A DNA stretch of 64,000 bases from an uncultured bacterium (GTDB taxonomy: Bacteria > Planctomycetota > Uabimicrobiia > Uabimicrobiales > JABWCH01). How positions within the stretch are numbered: position 1 is the stretch's first letter; every line of letters begins with the position of its first letter. Location of the stretch: the NCBI GenBank assembly GCA_938003875.1, contig CALKWO010000202.1, forward strand, positions 1 to 64,000. Reading direction: 5' to 3'. This document shows, piece by piece, positions 51,336 through 59,721 of the stretch. A program made the position numbers and the translations under genes. Below the pieces are notes generated by a model that made no database searches, was not told the origin of the DNA, and was given only the letters and a program-made list of their open reading frames with translations.

Positions 51336-53279
51336 CTATTTTGTTTCTTCTTGCTTATTTTCCTGATTTTTTACAGGCTCTTCTTTTTTCTCAGGCTCTT
51401 TTGCTGCTTCGTAGGTACTCCAGTCCTGAAGGAAAGAGCTTCCTGTTTTTTCGTCCAGATAGTAGACTTCTTTTTGGTCGGAGACAACGATGGGATAGAG
51501 GTTGTTTTCTTTGGGATAAACCTGGATCGCTTGTTTTTGATCCCCTTGTGTCAAAAGAAGAGTTGCTTCAGCCTTCTGAGCTTGCAATACGACTTTATCA
51601 AAAGCAAGTCTGGTGGCCTTGAGGGGAGAAAATGCTTTCAGCATATCTTCTATTTTTTGAGCATCTGCCTTATGCTTTTCTTGGGCAACCAGGATTTGCC
51701 ATTCTTTTTCTTCTTTTTTCAGGCTGAAATTTTTGTCTTTAGAAGTTAGAGTGAATTCTTCTATCTGCATGTTCACAGGCTCAAGTTTGAAAAGCTTATC
51801 AAAATCTGGGAAAAGTTTGATCATGTCGCTTTTTTCTATTGCGCCTATGGCTTTCTGCTCTTCTATCATAGCATAATAGCCATTCACAGAAAGTGCATTT
51901 TTGCCAATTTTTACAATATGGATGCTGTCGTCTTTGAGAATTACAGTGATTTTGTAATAAGGATTCTGTAGTCCCAGAGTTTCCAGGTTGGTTTCATCCG
52001 TATAGTCTTCCAATTTCAGGCTGGCGATTTTTCCTGCGATTTCATTGGCCGTCTCGCTTTGTACCAGGATTTTATCTGTAGGAGACAAAAGTGTCCAGCT
52101 TACCTGATCTTTGTCTCCTATAGCAATACGAGACAAAGCGATGTTTCCCTGGGGATAAGAAAGCTGAATTTCTTTGATCTGGCTTCTTTCGATTTTCAGG
52201 GAAGGCAAAGAGAAAAATTTTGCGCCTTTTCTAAAAAGGCGATTGTTGAAAGCCCAGTTTTCTATTTTATAAATGAGATTGGGGGTTTCTTCGGAATATC
52301 CATAGGCTTCTTTCTCTATATCAGGCTGAGCAGCAAGAAATACCTTTTTGCTTTCGTCTTCCATCGTCACTTCTATTTTAAAAGAAGGCTTCAAAAGCCC
52401 ATATTTTTCTTTATCAGAAGGGTCTACGATATCGGAGGCTTCCCAGGAATAAACAAGCTCAATCAGATTGGTAAGCTCGCTTTGGGTAAATTTTTTCTCT
52501 GGTCCACCAGAAGAAAGAACCCATTCTTGTTTCTTTTCCTCTTTTTTCTCTTCTTTAGGAGTGTCTTTTTTATCCAGAAATTTTTCAGGCTCGACAACAG
52601 GCTTTTCCTCTTTTACCAAAATTTTTTCAAAGACTAGCTTTTTATCAGGATATTCCAGAGCAATTTTGGATATTTTTTCTTTTTCCAATTTCCATATAGT
52701 TTTATCCAGCCAATGGTTGTTTTCAGGTGTCTTATCGGGTTCATCGCTCCACATTCCTACTTCAGAGCGCAGATCCTTTCCTATTCTGTATACATTATTA
52801 GAGCTTTCTTTCCTTACAAAGCAGGCATTGTGTCCATCTTTTTTCCCGACAAGCAATGTGGAAATTTGCTCTTTATCCTTCTCGAAACGATATACTTTCA
52901 GGACAAGAGACTGCTTCTCTCCCAGAGAAAAATCTGTCAGCACTTCAGAAGAAGAAGAACGAATTTCGCCCTGCAATTGTTTCAGGTTTTCTAAAAATTC
53001 TTCTACAGTTTTCCTCTTTGCAGGAGAATGAAATGCTGTTTCCAAAAACCATTTATTTTTTTCTTTGTCTTTTGCCAGAACAACCTTTTGTTCTGGTTTG
53101 CTGGCAGCATAGATTTCTATTTTATTCACATCAGAAAACAAAAAGTCTTTGGGCATAATGCTTTCCACGCCCATCTCTTCTTCTATATTATAGTTTACTG
53201 GCTTATTTTTAGCCTTAAAAAAAACCGCTAGAGACAAAACCAAAAGAATCGCTAAAAGGGGTATGATTTTTTTATTCAT
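51336..53279 (-). CDS. DUF4340 membrane-anchored protein
   Basis: A 647-residue protein with one N-terminal transmembrane helix (about residues 4-22) and repeated DUF4340 units of beta/alpha type (VNKIEIYAASKPEQKVVLAKDK ..., ISKIALEYPDKKLVFEK ..., IKEIQLSYPQGNIALSR ...). Each unit reads like a lipocalin- or PepSY-like module. Lys/Glu linkers separate them. It is downstream of the Gld-type ABC permease gene; that three-gene combination recurs in several phyla. ATG 53279 is the family-like start. Probably a periplasmic partner of the transporter. Confidence 0.8.
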   Translation of the reverse strand: MNKKIIPLLAILLVLSLAVFFKAKNKPVNYNIEEEMGVESIMPKDFLFSDVNKIEIYAASKPEQKVVLAKDKEKNKWFLETAFHSPAKRKTVEEFLENLKQLQGEIRSSSSEVLTDFSLGEKQSLVLKVYRFEKDKEQISTLLVGKKDGHNACFVRKESSNNVYRIGKDLRSEVGMWSDEPDKTPENNHWLDKTIWKLEKEKISKIALEYPDKKLVFEKILVKEEKPVVEPEKFLDKKDTPKEEKKEEKKQEWVLSSGGPEKKFTQSELTNLIELVYSWEASDIVDPSDKEKYGLLKPSFKIEVTMEDESKKVFLAAQPDIEKEAYGYSEETPNLIYKIENWAFNNRLFRKGAKFFSLPSLKIERSQIKEIQLSYPQGNIALSRIAIGDKDQVSWTLLSPTDKILVQSETANEIAGKIASLKLEDYTDETNLETLGLQNPYYKITVILKDDSIHIVKIGKNALSVNGYYAMIEEQKAIGAIEKSDMIKLFPDFDKLFKLEPVNMQIEEFTLTSKDKNFSLKKEEKEWQILVAQEKHKADAQKIEDMLKAFSPLKATRLAFDKVVLQAQKAEATLLLTQGDQKQAIQVYPKENNLYPIVVSDQKEVYYLDEKTGSSFLQDWSTYEAAKEPEKKEEPVKNQENKQEETK

Positions 53280-53295
53280 GGTCTTTTTCCTCTCC

Positions 53296-53323
53296 AAAAG
53301 GGGCGTGAAAAGCACGCCCTTTT
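53296..53323 (-). promoter_or_regulatory. Hairpin between ABC permease and DUF4340 genes
   Basis: On the minus strand AAAAGGGCGTG, 5-base loop, CACGCCCCTTTT: 11-bp stem with one bulge just downstream of the permease stop. It could partially terminate or stabilise the mRNA inside the operon. Confidence 0.5.
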
Positions 53324-53338
53324 ATGATTTACAGGTGC

Positions 53339-55924
53339 CTAACTGGTTACTTCCAGGTCACTGAGATAGCTGTTTCTTGCAGAGGTACGAAGATAATTTC
53401 TCACGATCCCTGCCAGAAGGACAAGCATAGGCATTAAAGCATAGTTGAACAGCTTCCATGCACCTGGGCTTTTAGGTAAATCAATTCGACGATTGATCAT
53501 CCGATGAGACCGTACTTTAACCAGATCCGAGCTTAGGGCAAGTGTGTCTATGCAATTCATGAAAAATGCGATGCTGTTTTGTACAAATTCTTTACGGAAG
53601 ATTGTAGCACAGCCTAAAACAAGCAGCTTACCAGGAGCTGGAGTAATTGCCTTTGCTGGTAGCTCAGGATTTTTATCTTCAGGCTCAGGAGGGCTGAAGC
53701 GATTGTCTCTTGGTGCTGGTTTAGGCCATGCAGGCCGTTCTTTTCCCTTAGTAAGATCAGGGAACTGGCCTTCCAGCATTACCATCAAGGGGAATCTCTG
53801 CAAGGAAGGAGAATAGTCTGATTTAAAATGGTCATCGCTTATAGGAATACTAGAAGGAACTTTCCATGATCTCGGACTACTTTGCAGAAGAATAGTAGAT
53901 TCTAGTTTATTTTCCTTGATTTTATCCTCGTTAATGTCCAAAGCGGTTCCCCACAGATAAGGGAGTTGAGAAATTCTGTTTGTGATGGAAACTTGCTGGT
54001 TCATATTGGCTGCATTGATCAGGATATGATTGGGCAGTTTGATCTGTTGTCCGCCCATAATTGCAGCAAGAGGATTCGAACTATCGCTGATCGTCAGAGT
54101 GATGTTGTTTTCATCCATGAGATAGTCTTCATTGATACTAACTCCATATTCTTTGAGCCATCCTTCATTGGTCGCGGGATTTTGCTCCTGTCGGTCAATC
54201 GAGAGATAGCCACGATCTACACTATAATTCATACTATATTGCTGGACAGCCAGCAAGACATTCTTTCCACTTGCCAATGCTCTGGAGAGTTCCCATTTTT
54301 GTCTCTCATTCATGTCCTTGGGATGAATTACGGCTAGAGCATCATAGTTTTCTGGCAGAGGTTCTTTTTTGGAAAGCTCTACTCTCTTAACTTCATACCC
54401 TTCTTTATCCAGAACGCCTTCGAGTATTTCATAAGGATCCTGGCTGGCTGGAACAGGGCGTCCCATTTGCATCATAAGCTGTTTTATATGAGCAGGAACT
54501 TCGTCTTTTGGGGCTACCAATGCTACTACTGGCTTTTTGTCTCGTACCAGGCGATAGATCGTGCTGATAAGCTGGTATTCCAGATCATATAAATTTCGGG
54601 AAGTAACCTGAGGCAGGATTTCTTCCTTTTTTTCTTTATAGGCAATACCCATAGCAGAATAGATGAGCTGCGTGCTGTGTTGATCGCCTTTAAAAATTTG
54701 TACAGAAAAAGGTTGTACACCTTTATCCAGAAGAGTCTCCTCTAGGCTTTTATTGGCTTTGGATTCTTCTTTCTTTTCATCTGGATCTATTTGCAGCCTA
54801 TTTTTTACCAGTTGTTTTACTTCCAGATGTACAGCCTTGTAGTTCAGTTTTCCATTGCTAGCGATGCGCATTTCATTGAGCTTGTCTAAAATATCTTGCT
54901 CCAGCGTCTTCATCTCTGTAGGCATTTGATCTTTTGGGGTAATATATAGATTTACCTGCACTGGAATTTTAAGCCCGCTGAGAATTTTCAAAGTAGCGTC
55001 AGACACAGTGTATATCTGGCCTTCCGTACAATCAATACGGCCAAGAGACATATCGAAAACCAGATAGTTGAAGAATATTCCAATGAAAAAGCAAACCAAT
55101 ACACCCATGCTGAAGATAGCAGAAGAATTAGGCCTGCTTCTTCCTTCAAGGAACAGTCCATTGAGGAATAGGAAGATCGTTATCCATACAAGGAAATAGA
55201 CTATATCTACGATGGCGATGATGCCTCTTGTGAAAGATTCATAGTGAGAAGTGACTCCAAGCAATTCTTTTAAGAGAGAGCCAATACCAGGAGCATAGGC
55301 ATCAATGGCCATCGCTATGAAGTCCATGCCAAGCAAAAATAGCCCAAAGCAGGCAAGAATAGAAAGCACAGCAGCGATAATCTGGTCGCGTACTAAAGAA
55401 GAAAGGAGACTTCCTACTGCCAGGAAAAAAGCACCTAACATCAAAGCTCCAAGATACGAACTGAAAATTATTCCCCAGTCTGGTCTTCCTAAACGTCCTA
55501 GCATAAAAGGAATCGTCCATGTGCAGGCGAGAGCGATCATGAAAAAGAAAAGACCCGCAAGGTATTTTCCCAATACAAGGTGGTGAGGCTTCATGGGAAA
55601 GGTCAAAAGCATCTCGATGGTATTTTCTTTGCGATCTTCTGCCCAAAGTCTCATGCTAATCAAAGGAATCAGCACACAGCATAAAAAGGGCAGGAGATTA
55701 AACATAGAACGCATGTCTGCCTGAGGATTGAGGAAAAAAGGCGTAATGAAAAGCGAGGAATTGATCAATAAGAAAACAATAATATAGATATAACCAATAG
55801 GAGAATTAAAGTATGTTTTGAATTCCCTGCCAAATATGGTTCTGATATTTTTTTGAATGAAAAGGGATAAAAATCCTGCCAAAATGCCTAAAACAATAAC
55901 CCAAAGCAATACATTGCTCATCAT
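53339..55924 (-). CDS. ABC permease fused to GldG-like domain
   Basis: An 861-residue fusion. The N-terminal about 270 residues form an ABC-2-type permease with six helices (GREFKTYFNSPIGYIYIIVFLLINSSLF ... LVRDQIIAAVLSILACFGLFLLG). A large GldG-like extracytosolic domain follows (about 300-820: GRIDCTEGQIYTVSDATLKILSGLKIPVQVNLYITP), then a last C-terminal helix. In Bacteroidetes the equivalents GldF and GldG are separate and serve gliding; here the fusion is a general Gld-type ABC system whose substrate is unknown. The ATG overlaps the ATPase stop by 4 bases. Confidence 0.85.
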   Translation of the reverse strand: MMSNVLLWVIVLGILAGFLSLFIQKNIRTIFGREFKTYFNSPIGYIYIIVFLLINSSLFITPFFLNPQADMRSMFNLLPFLCCVLIPLISMRLWAEDRKENTIEMLLTFPMKPHHLVLGKYLAGLFFFMIALACTWTIPFMLGRLGRPDWGIIFSSYLGALMLGAFFLAVGSLLSSLVRDQIIAAVLSILACFGLFLLGMDFIAMAIDAYAPGIGSLLKELLGVTSHYESFTRGIIAIVDIVYFLVWITIFLFLNGLFLEGRSRPNSSAIFSMGVLVCFFIGIFFNYLVFDMSLGRIDCTEGQIYTVSDATLKILSGLKIPVQVNLYITPKDQMPTEMKTLEQDILDKLNEMRIASNGKLNYKAVHLEVKQLVKNRLQIDPDEKKEESKANKSLEETLLDKGVQPFSVQIFKGDQHSTQLIYSAMGIAYKEKKEEILPQVTSRNLYDLEYQLISTIYRLVRDKKPVVALVAPKDEVPAHIKQLMMQMGRPVPASQDPYEILEGVLDKEGYEVKRVELSKKEPLPENYDALAVIHPKDMNERQKWELSRALASGKNVLLAVQQYSMNYSVDRGYLSIDRQEQNPATNEGWLKEYGVSINEDYLMDENNITLTISDSSNPLAAIMGGQQIKLPNHILINAANMNQQVSITNRISQLPYLWGTALDINEDKIKENKLESTILLQSSPRSWKVPSSIPISDDHFKSDYSPSLQRFPLMVMLEGQFPDLTKGKERPAWPKPAPRDNRFSPPEPEDKNPELPAKAITPAPGKLLVLGCATIFRKEFVQNSIAFFMNCIDTLALSSDLVKVRSHRMINRRIDLPKSPGAWKLFNYALMPMLVLLAGIVRNYLRTSARNSYLSDLEVTS

Positions 55925-56880
55925 TTGTTGACTCCTTTATGCTTGTTTTCTGGTTCTGTAAGCTGTAAGAAAATTTCTTCCAGGGAAAAGGGCTTCTTTT
56001 TCATTTCCAGAAAATTCCATTGCTTCTCTCTGATGAGTTGAGATATTTGTGGCCTTATCTCTTGAGCTGCATTGGCGCGTATCAAATAGATGATTTCATT
56101 ATTTTTATTTCCGATTGTATCTATTGTCTGGACATGTTCGATTTTGCTCAGGGATTCCTTCACCTGGCTTTCCTGAACACTAGAGGACAGAATCATCTGG
56201 AATTGCTGGTATCCCATAGCATTTTCCAATTCGTTCATGGAACCATTGGCTACGATTTTTCCTCTATTGATAATGATGATTCGATTTGTGATAGCTTCTA
56301 CTTCTTGTAAGATATGGGTGGAGAAAATGATTGTTTTGTCTTGGGAAATTTCTTTGATAAGATTGCGGATTTCGATAATCTGGTGTGGATCCAAACCGCT
56401 TGTTGGTTCATCCAGAATCACGATTTCAGGATCATGAATGAGTGCCTGGGCAAGGGCAGTTCTCTGGCGATATCCTTTGGATAGCTCGCGGATGAGTTTA
56501 GGAAAGACCGATTTTAGTCCGCATTTGTTCATAACCCAGTCCATACGCTCTTTGAGCTTGTTTCCAGACAAACCTCTGGAATATCCTACAAACTGTAAAT
56601 ATTCCCGAACTTCCATATCCATATATAATGGCAGTTGTTCAGGCAAATACCCTATTTTTTGGCGTACAGGAATAGGATTCTCTCTGACATCCATGCCTTC
56701 CAAATAGACTGTTCCATTTGTAGGATAGATATATGTGGTGATAATTTTTAAAGTAGTGGACTTTCCAGCCCCATTAGGGCCTAACAAACCAATGATCTCT
56801 CCTTTTTTGACTTCGAAATTTACAGAATTCAAGGCTTGTACAGGGCCATAACGCATACACAGGTTTTCTGCTTTAATCAT
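55921..56880 (-). CDS. ABC transporter ATP-binding protein (GldA-like)
   Basis: A 319-residue ATPase with Walker A GPNGAGKST, signature LSKGYRQRTALAQAL, Walker B EIVILDEPTSGLDP and switch His in FSTHI. A C-terminal about 100-residue extension is typical of GldA and drug-type subunits. AGGAG lies upstream of the ATG. It powers the fused permease downstream. Confidence 0.93.
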   Translation of the reverse strand: MIKAENLCMRYGPVQALNSVNFEVKKGEIIGLLGPNGAGKSTTLKIITTYIYPTNGTVYLEGMDVRENPIPVRQKIGYLPEQLPLYMDMEVREYLQFVGYSRGLSGNKLKERMDWVMNKCGLKSVFPKLIRELSKGYRQRTALAQALIHDPEIVILDEPTSGLDPHQIIEIRNLIKEISQDKTIIFSTHILQEVEAITNRIIIINRGKIVANGSMNELENAMGYQQFQMILSSSVQESQVKESLSKIEHVQTIDTIGNKNNEIIYLIRANAAQEIRPQISQLIREKQWNFLEMKKKPFSLEEIFLQLTEPENKHKGVNK

Positions 56881-57227
56881 CCTGTTTCTCTCCTAATGAG
56901 TTTTGCTTTGCAAAAAAAATAACCTGTTTATCAACGAAAGAATTATTAAATAAAAACAAAAACTATGCCAAAAATATTTTTTCAAAAAAAGCCTAGAAAA
57001 TAAAGGAAGAAAAAAAAAGAAAGATAAAAAATATTTCCATAGAACCTGTCAAAGTGGCAAAAAATGCCCTGATTATAAAGGCTTCCTCTATCTTTTTGGC
57101 AAGGATTAAAAAATTTTTATAAAAAAAAAAAAATAGTAGCATTTATTTCTTTACATTGTATAATACCCATAGTATACTATGTGTATATGTTTTTTATTCT
57201 TTTTATCTGATTTGGAGTATAAATGGA
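56881..57227. other. AT-rich intergenic region
   Basis: Very A-rich around 56930-57135. At its right end are a TATAAT-like -10 box (57159-57164) and a perfect 14-bp palindrome CATAGTATACTATG (57168-57181) directly after it, a likely operator for the HTH gene. No gene seen. Confidence 0.45.
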
Positions 57228-57455
57228 ATGTCTAATGTAGAAAAAGTAGAAAAAGAAAAAGTTTCAGAACCCCTCATGACATTATCTGCTGTAGCTGCGT
57301 TTCTTCAAATTAAAGAACGCACAATCTATCAATGGGCCCAGAAGGGTACTATACCCAGTTTCAAATTAGGCAATGTATGGCGTTTCGAAAGAAAAGACAT
57401 CGAAGCCTGGATCGAAAGCAGAAAAAAAGAAACTCTGCGCCCCAAAAAAGTGTAA
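57228..57455 (+). CDS. Excisionase/MerR-type HTH protein
   Basis: A 75-residue DNA-binding protein: LMTLSAVAAFLQIKERTIYQWAQKGTIPSFKLGNVWRFERKDIEAWI is the excisionase-type winged HTH. GGAG lies 10 bases before ATG 57228. It may bind the palindrome at 57168-57181 and regulate itself. A hairpin terminator follows. Confidence 0.8.
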   Translation: MSNVEKVEKEKVSEPLMTLSAVAAFLQIKERTIYQWAQKGTIPSFKLGNVWRFERKDIEAWIESRKKETLRPKKV

Positions 57456-57472
57456 GTAGTAAGTTCTGAATT

Positions 57473-57498
57473 CCAAAACAGCCATCTGGCTGTTTTGG
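57473..57498. terminator. Bidirectional hairpin terminator
   Basis: CCAAAACAGCC, 4-base loop, GGCTGTTTTGG: perfect 11-bp stem between the HTH gene and the convergent kinase remnant. Confidence 0.6.
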
Positions 57499-57515
57499 TA
57501 ATAAATCAATATCCT

Positions 57516-57695
57516 CTATTCCTTAGAATAAGGAAATGCGATTTCTACCAATAAACCACATCCTTTTGCGTTACTCATCTTGATGTTTCCTTCATGTAGT
57601 CGAATAATGCGCTCCGCTATAGAGAGTCCCAATCCAACACCACTTCTACTCTTCGAATTCCCTGCTTTTAAAAAAGGCGTAAATAGATTTCCCAT
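57516..57695 (-). pseudogene. Histidine kinase remnant (C-terminal ATPase end)
   Basis: A 59-codon open stretch on the minus strand encodes the end of a HATPase domain: NLFTPFLKAG, then SGVGLGLSIAERIIRLHEG (G2 box), ending LVEIAFPYSKE. In-frame stop TAG lies just upstream of the fragment, and no HisKA or N-box can be found, so it is a decayed kinase rather than a gene. Confidence 0.7.
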
Positions 57696-58137
57696 GGGCG
57701 TAACCTATGTTGCCCTTATAGGAAAGCCAGAAATATAATGCAAACGGGCATAAATTAAAAAAACAAAATTGTCACAGAAACACAGAGAACACAGAGTATT
57801 TTTAGTTTTTGAACCACGGATAAACACAGATCTCCATAATCTCGTATTTGTATAGTGCTATTTGGCTTGTAGAACGTGGGATTCGGCCAGATTCATTTGA
57901 TAAAATTTCTTTGTTTGATTTTCTCGAAAAAATCACTATAATAGAGGTTCGCATAATACATGTTATGGTCAAAATGCTGTTGAAGATATGTCGCAACCGC
58001 AAAATGGAGCAGATGCTATTTTATAGCTCTACTCATTTTTCACAGGTTTATTTTGACTATTACAGGTTTTCATAATACAATTGTTTTTTTCCCAAAATAA
58101 TGCGTTGGATACCTGTGCAACAGAAAGTAAAAGAATT
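57696..58137. other. Intergenic region with repeats upstream of pheS
   Basis: Contains CACAGA/CACAGAG direct words (57771-57834) and hairpin copy D. A possible pheS leader; no gene or clear T-box structure found. Confidence 0.5.
58007..58034. repeat. 29-bp hairpin repeat, copy D
   Basis: GAGCAGATGCTAT, short loop, ATAGCTCTACTC, then CATTTTTCACAGG: the CACAGG flank is conserved. Confidence 0.75.
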
Positions 58138-59721
58138 ATGACAGTTGAAATCAGAGAAGATCAAAAAAGACTTTACCAGATTCTATGGGAAAGCAAAGAT
58201 TTTGTAGATTTCCATACTCTTCTCTATAAAACTAAAATGGAACAGCCTATGGCCATGGGAACCATCACCAATGGACAAGACAATGGCTGGCTAGAAGTCC
58301 AGGAAGTTTTGCGCGAAGAGGTCGTTTGTGAAAAAGATTTAGAGAAAATCCTCCAGGAAGGAATCCCAGAGCGTCGTTTTTTGGGCCTGTTGAACCAGCA
58401 TTCTCCTATTTCTATGAAGGAAGCAGCAGGAAAAGCTAATGACATGGGGCTTAAGATCAATGAGATCATCAAATGGGGCAGTCTGAGGGGCTGGATGGAA
58501 AAACAGAAAGGCGATCTTGTCATTACAGAGCTAGGCAAAGCCTCTATCCAGGAAGAAGACGACGATGAAAAAGCCTTAAAAATATGCCTGGATACTAAAA
58601 AACAGAAAGAAATCCAAAAAGAATACGAGAATGGCTTACGGCTTTCTCCCTGCTTTTTCCTTCATGAATTTCAGGAACTAGGATTCGATAGTGATAGAAT
58701 CAAGATGCTCCTCAAGAATCGTCCTGAGCTAGCAAAGATCAAAGAAAGAACCATACGCAAAATCCGACTCACAGATAAAGGCAGAGAGGTCATTCCTACC
58801 CTGAGAGTCAAAGAGGAAGAAAAAAACCAGCTCACATCTCAGGACATTGTTTCTGGCGAATGGAAAAATATACGTTTGCGTTCTTATGATGTCAAGCTTG
58901 CAGCCCAGGCTGTTTATCCTAAAAAATGCCATCCCTTGCAAAAAATTATCCAGGAAAGCCGTAAAGCTTTCTTGCAGATGGGATTTGAAGAAATGGTTTC
59001 CGCTCAGGTAGAGCTTGGATTCTGGGATTTCGATGCCCTCTTCCAACCCCAGGATCATCCTTCCAGAGATATGCAGGATACCTTCTATCTGAAAAGACCA
59101 GATAAGGGTACTTTGCCAGCAGATAGCGATATTGTAGAAAAAGTGCGCAGAACCCATGAAAATGGAGGTGATACTGGCTCTATAGGATGGGGCTATCGCT
59201 GGGATGAAAATGAAGCTCGCAAAATGGTTCTTCGTACCCATACTACAGCGACTTCCATCCATTCGATTGCAGACAATCCTAATCCACCACGCAAGCTTTT
59301 TTGTGTAGGTCGGGTATTCCGCAATGAAACGATCAGTTTCAAGCATCTACCCGAATTTCATCAGGTAGATGGCATTGTCATAGATAAAGATGCTTCGTTT
59401 ACCTGCTTATTGGGTACACTTCAGGAATTCTATAAAAATATGGGATTCTCCAAGATGAAGTTTAAACCTGCGTTTTTCCCTTATACTGAGCCTTCGGCTG
59501 AAGTGTATGTATGGATGGAAAGCAAAAAATGCTGGATCGAATTAGGCGGTTCTGGAATTTTTAGACCCGAAGTGACACTTCCTTTTGGTTGCAAAGTTCC
59601 TGTAATGGCCTGGGGACTTGGATTGGAACGTCTCGCAATGATACGCTATGGAATCAGTGATATACGTACATTGTATGGTTCTGATCTGGATTGGTTACAG
59701 GAGGTACGATTGTGCCAGTAA
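58138..59721 (+). CDS. pheS: Phenylalanyl-tRNA synthetase alpha, archaeal/eukaryotic type
   Basis: Charges tRNA-Phe as an alpha2-beta2 enzyme. It has 527 residues against about 330-350 in normal bacterial PheS. The extra N-terminal about 230 residues hold winged-helix-like repeats (FLGLLNQHSPISMKEAAGKANDMG). The class II core has motif 2 (CVGRVFRNETISFKHLPEFHQVDG) and motif 3 (GCKVPVMAWGLGLERLAMIRYG). ATG 58138 is the conserved start; an in-frame ATG at 58081 is possible. It overlaps pheT by 10 bases. Confidence 0.93.
   Translation: MTVEIREDQKRLYQILWESKDFVDFHTLLYKTKMEQPMAMGTITNGQDNGWLEVQEVLREEVVCEKDLEKILQEGIPERRFLGLLNQHSPISMKEAAGKANDMGLKINEIIKWGSLRGWMEKQKGDLVITELGKASIQEEDDDEKALKICLDTKKQKEIQKEYENGLRLSPCFFLHEFQELGFDSDRIKMLLKNRPELAKIKERTIRKIRLTDKGREVIPTLRVKEEEKNQLTSQDIVSGEWKNIRLRSYDVKLAAQAVYPKKCHPLQKIIQESRKAFLQMGFEEMVSAQVELGFWDFDALFQPQDHPSRDMQDTFYLKRPDKGTLPADSDIVEKVRRTHENGGDTGSIGWGYRWDENEARKMVLRTHTTATSIHSIADNPNPPRKLFCVGRVFRNETISFKHLPEFHQVDGIVIDKDASFTCLLGTLQEFYKNMGFSKMKFKPAFFPYTEPSAEVYVWMESKKCWIELGGSGIFRPEVTLPFGCKVPVMAWGLGLERLAMIRYGISDIRTLYGSDLDWLQEVRLCQ

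Noticed and set aside
53339..56880. Gliding motility (Gld) machinery
   Set aside because: Only the GldA and GldFG-like ABC parts are present; other gliding genes are absent, so a general ABC role is likelier.
57696..58137. A T-box or Phe leader attenuator before pheS
   Set aside because: No T-box motif, Phe-rich leader peptide or clear terminator was found; only dispersed repeats are seen.
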